Both the position numbers and the translations under genes were made by a program. The notes under the pieces were generated by a model, which worked only from the letters and a program-made list of their open reading frames with translations, searched no databases and was not told the DNA's origin. Of a DNA stretch of 64,000 bases, positions 60,190 through 64,000 are shown piece by piece (position 1 is the first letter of the stretch; each line of letters begins with the position of its first letter). This DNA comes from Erigeron canadensis (taxonomy: Eukaryota; Streptophyta; Magnoliopsida; Asterales; Asteraceae), in the NCBI RefSeq assembly GCF_010389155.1, contig NC_057769.1:3100001-3164000 (forward strand), in the 5' to 3' direction.

Positions 60190-60645
60190 ATGACGGTTAA
60201 GAGACCATTAGAAAACGATACCGAGATAGAAACAATGGCCATGGCCAACTGCTTAATGCTTCTATCTCGTGTAGGAAAAACCGGTTCAGATTCATTATCT
60301 GAACCGGGGAGGTTGTTCTACTGCAAGACGTGCAATAGACCGTTTCAGTCGTTTCAAGCACTAGGTGGCCACCGTGCAAGTCATAAACGACCAAAGTTAA
60401 ATGATTTGCTTAAGCAATCTCCACCGAAACCGAAAACACATGAGTGTTCGGTTTGTGGACAAGAGTTCGCGATCGGTCAAGCTTTGGGTGGTCATATGAG
60501 ACGGCATCGTGACGAAGTTACGACGAAAAGTGTTCACACGGTGGTCAAGAATGAAAGTGAGAAAAGAAGAAGTTTGTTTTTGGATTTGGATTTGAATCTG
60601 ATGCCATATGAGAATGATTTAAAGTTGTGGCCTATTGTTACTTAG
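60190..60645 (+). CDS. C2H2 zinc-finger repressor, ZAT11/ZAT18-like
   Basis: A single exon of 151 residues starting at the first ATG in frame (60190). Two QALGGH-type C2H2 fingers are at residues 45-65 (C45, C48, H61, H65) and 86-106 (C86, C89, H102, H106). An L-box-like MANCLMLLSR is at 18-27 and a C-terminal EAR repression motif LDLDLNL at 131-137, followed by the YENDL tail also seen in ZAT11-type proteins. The first finger carries FQALGGHRASHKRPK, the plant-specific DNA-recognition helix. Members of this C1-2i group are small intronless nuclear repressors, rapidly induced by abiotic stress, oxidative signals and ethylene. The EAR motif recruits co-repressors such as TOPLESS. Induction of this copy is inference. 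The exact orthologue (ZAT11, ZAT12 or ZAT18) cannot be settled from the sequence alone. Confidence 0.94.
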   Translation: MTVKRPLENDTEIETMAMANCLMLLSRVGKTGSDSLSEPGRLFYCKTCNRPFQSFQALGGHRASHKRPKLNDLLKQSPPKPKTHECSVCGQEFAIGQALGGHMRRHRDEVTTKSVHTVVKNESEKRRSLFLDLDLNLMPYENDLKLWPIVT

Positions 60646-61436
60646 ATATGTACGTACGTACGTAGTTACCTAGATAGGCCGGTACGGTTTTGTTATGGAT
60701 CTGTTTTATTTGAAATTGTTTGTATAGAAGAGTTCTTTAATTATTTTTTGAGCTACGAGCTATATATCATGGTTTTGGAAATATATATATAGCTAGAGTA
60801 CGTTTTGTAGAAAGATGACTTGATATTATCGGATACAGTTATATATTTGATTATGGATATAAATGTCTAGCTAGCTTGTTGTTTGATATATCGATCATTC
60901 ATGATGCATTAATATGGAGATAGACGCGCGGATCGAAATAGAATTGCATATAGACATATAGTAGGGGGCTTTTATTTTGATATATTTTGTAAGTAATTAA
61001 TCTTGTTTCTAGCTCGTAACATCGACTGCAAGCAGATTTTGATGGATGTTTGACTTCTGTGCGGATCAGATTTTTTGGCTATGTCGATCTATACTGCTCA
61101 ATTTATTTAATTTGGGACCAACTGATCAGCTGCTGCAGGTGGAAATTCAGACCTCTTGAATCGCCTCTGCTCAACTCCTGGATTAATTGATTGGTTCAGA
61201 AGCTTATTTGTTTGGCCCACGAGTTGGGTTTTAAAAAGATTGCCGCCCTAGCTCCGTACGTAGTGTTTTGAAGTGGTCAACCAAACCGCCCTTTGGATTA
61301 TTAGCACAACAAAAACAAGATTCAAGTCGATCACTTGTGAGTTGTGGCTATATATATAATTAACAAACCTGAGAGAAACTACTCTTCACGATCAAATTAT
61401 TTGCGCTTCTACTCGATCTCTTTCAATTCACTGCTT

Positions 61437-61474
<38 letters not shown>

Positions 61475-64000
61475 GGATAACGAATGGATGTAAACCTTGT
61501 AAATTGATTTGGGTGGATCGAGTGGATTTGAAATCCTACATACTTCATGTTTCGATCTGTACTTCTTAATTTATCTCTAGTAGTGTCTTCATGCTTAAGA
61601 TGTTATGAATGATAATATATGCTGTTCAAAAAAAATGATATCATGTCACTTAACTGGCAACTATCAAGTTTACAGATTGCGATCCTCTAAAATTAAAAGT
61701 TTCTTCATAAGTAAGGTTTGAGGATAGATTTTGACTTTGGATTAAAATCAAATGTCAGATTCTTCAACTTATAATCAACGTTGATTACAACGTCAGAGGA
61801 TCTATCTATCCCTAGATTACATGTATCATGGAGCAAATCATGACCTAACTCATTATATAAATATTACAATTGAAGTATGAACATTGAGTCTTAAGAATTA
61901 AGTTCAGGTTAGATTTTTATATAGATTTCTGATAATGCAAGTCTTGTGTACGCATATCGGCAAGTCTCCATTTTTGTACCTAAAAGAAGATGAAGTCTAT
62001 TTTTAAGTGACTAGTATTATTTTTATAATGGGTTTGTACGTTTATAAAAAGCTAGCCAAGCTAGTTTCAAATTTTATTTTAAATGGACTTTTGAAGTGAT
62101 TAAAACGCGGCGTCTGCAGTACGAAACTAACTAATAATGATGTGTGAAATCGTGAAAAACCATTAGCCAAAAAAGACGAGAGATACGACTAATTAATTGG
62201 TTTTGGTTCTATTAATTATCAGTTAATACGTACGATTGTAACAACTAGTCATTAAACTTTTCTTGAAAGTATATATTATGAGGATTGTAAGATGATTACG
62301 ACTTATCAACCCATTGAAAGAAACCATGGATACATCAAGTTGTGTGCTATAAATGTATTCGGCAATTGCATATATAATCAGATTGTCAAATAGTTTGAAA
62401 CTAGATTTTAGACCCGTGTCCAATACTGGACACGAGATTTACGATATTATCAATATTAAATATTCATACATTTAAGTCATAAATTATAATTTTGTAAAAA
62501 TATGGTTTTAAGTGTTATATTTTGCAAGTTGTAGTACAATAATCATAGGTTCGTCACTGTCATTATTAGCCTAGACATATTGATTGATATGTTTGTCGTA
62601 GTCATTCCACAAGACACATGTTATATATAATAATTTCTCTATTATAGAATATTTTGAAACCAATTGTACTCATAATGTGATATTATTATGAAAAATATTT
62701 AAGAATTAAAATATAAACATACTTGTGATTCTGTACTTGACATTCAAGTATATGTATTTGATCATAATGCGGATCCAAAACACGCATAGGTTTATTTTCA
62801 ATCACATGTCCTATAATAATTTGATTACAGTTAGAATTGTTTCTATATTCTTTGATAACAATTAGGACTCTTGATTTGAAATTCCTATTGTGTTTAAAAT
62901 GATGATGTTATATATAGTCATCTGTTATTATGTTTGAAATATATATCTAGAGTTTAATTTATGTTTATATTAAATATTAAACTAAATATTAATATTTATA
63001 ATTTATAAAAATCTAATCTAATATTTGTTAATAAGTCATTAGGTTTTGAAATAAATTTTTGTAGACAATATTTCATATGTTGAACTTTTTTTAATTAATT
63101 AAATGATTGCAAATTTTAAATAGTTCTCTCAAGTTGATGACTAAAAATATATTTAGATTAAGTATTCAGGACTAAAAAGTGTAAATTATTGATGAAAAAC
63201 AAAAAAGTGTAAATTAATGAGACTTTTTATACAAATTAATATATATATCAATATAATAATATATTTGGATAATGATCATCAAGATTTTTAACTTGTAGTT
63301 TATCTAAATGATGACATCATCAAAAGTCAATTTGATGAAATTGAGTGATGTAATTGGTTGATAAGTCATTAGTTCAACTGTCTTATAATATATTAAGATT
63401 AAGATTAAGATATCGAAACAACCTAAAATAGCAAATAGTCTACTCTAGGACGTACACTTCAATGTAATAATCATGCCAATATTACTTTCATATATCTCCG
63501 AATTGATCTGAATGTGTTATTGTGTAACATGTTTACACATAAAACATAATAACTAGATATATATAGTGTGCAGTTGTGCACTACAGAATATTACTTTCAT
63601 ATTTATTCACATTTCAAAGATAAACAAAAACAACACGAAACTAGAAAATTAGGCTTACATTAAATAATAATATCTTTACATGATTGTGGATAAAGAATCG
63701 ATACGCTACATACCAAACTATAGCAGTATATAACATTTATCTTCTTCAATTTTTAAAACGTTATTTAATACCCCCTCTCTGATTTTTACTTTTGTTGTAT
63801 CTAATTAAATACATAACAGTATGCAAGCTTTTCCCAACTATATATTGCGTGAATTATTAATATTGAATGATTTTCGATCTTTTTGTGATTAACAACACTT
63901 TTCAGCTACTATTTTTTTTTCTTCCGCCTTTGAAAAGATAAGAAAATCGAGTATTGGAACTCTTATCAATCATATCCATTTACGAGTACATGATAATTTA
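60646..64000. other. gene-free AT-rich 3' end of the window
   Basis: The first 200 bp should be the 3' UTR of the ZAT-like gene. A TA run lies at 61439-61471. 62399-62440 has CTAGATTTTAGACCCGTGTCC, a head similar to the dispersed CTAG repeats. No gene was recognised. Confidence 0.55.

Overview
The window is AT-rich plant nuclear DNA. It carries eukaryotic genes with GT-AG introns, plant-specific gene families (R2R3-MYB, SOSEKI, ZAT-type C2H2), an Athila-type LTR retrotransposon and many short inverted-repeat transposons. A eudicot fits best. The style of the repeats made me think of Asteraceae, but I cannot prove that from the sequence. No rRNA, convincing tRNA, CRISPR or prokaryotic feature was seen.

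Layout. 1-20045 has no gene I can support. It holds transposon fragments, including a hAT-like MITE (4395-5038), a foldback element with a 9-bp target duplication (11185-11466), a hAT-like MITE (15136-15576), and two very recent tandem duplications (250 bp and 179 bp units). An R2R3-MYB gene of the MYB48/MYB59 type lies on the minus strand (20046-21755). A nearly complete 11-kb Athila-group Ty3/gypsy element occupies 25945-36942. It has two 1145-bp LTRs with 27 hand-counted differences, a tRNA-Asp primer site, a gag that has lost its capsid and zinc-knuckle region, a pol broken by frameshifts and stops, and a long, mostly open ORF after pol. A SOSEKI gene follows (38205-39554), then a hAT-like MITE (40787-41075).

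43295-47429 is a two-exon gene for an ALP1/HARBI1-like protein, a domesticated Harbinger transposase whose acidic triad is altered. Its 3-kb intron contains a Mutator-like element with a perfect 9-bp target duplication. A decayed partial copy of the same gene lies just downstream. Next comes a small LTR element (48319-51226) whose left LTR is split by a broken hAT transposase gene. A minus-strand gene with three methyl-CpG-binding domains (51289-55069) has nine or ten exons, including a tandemly duplicated 39-nt mini-exon. 57751-59512 is a duplicated segment carrying nested MITE insertions. An intronless ZAT11/ZAT18-like zinc-finger repressor lies at 60190-60645. The last 3.3 kb is gene-poor.

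The five intact host genes (MYB, SOSEKI, ALP1-like, MBD, ZAT) are unrelated single genes that do not form a pathway. Three (MYB, ALP1-like, MBD) belong to families linked to transcription or chromatin. The most unusual features are the duplicated mini-exon in the MBD gene, a repeated palindrome shared by the Athila LTR and the spacer before its last ORF, and the layered insertions from 43.5 to 51.2 kb and 57.7 to 59.5 kb.
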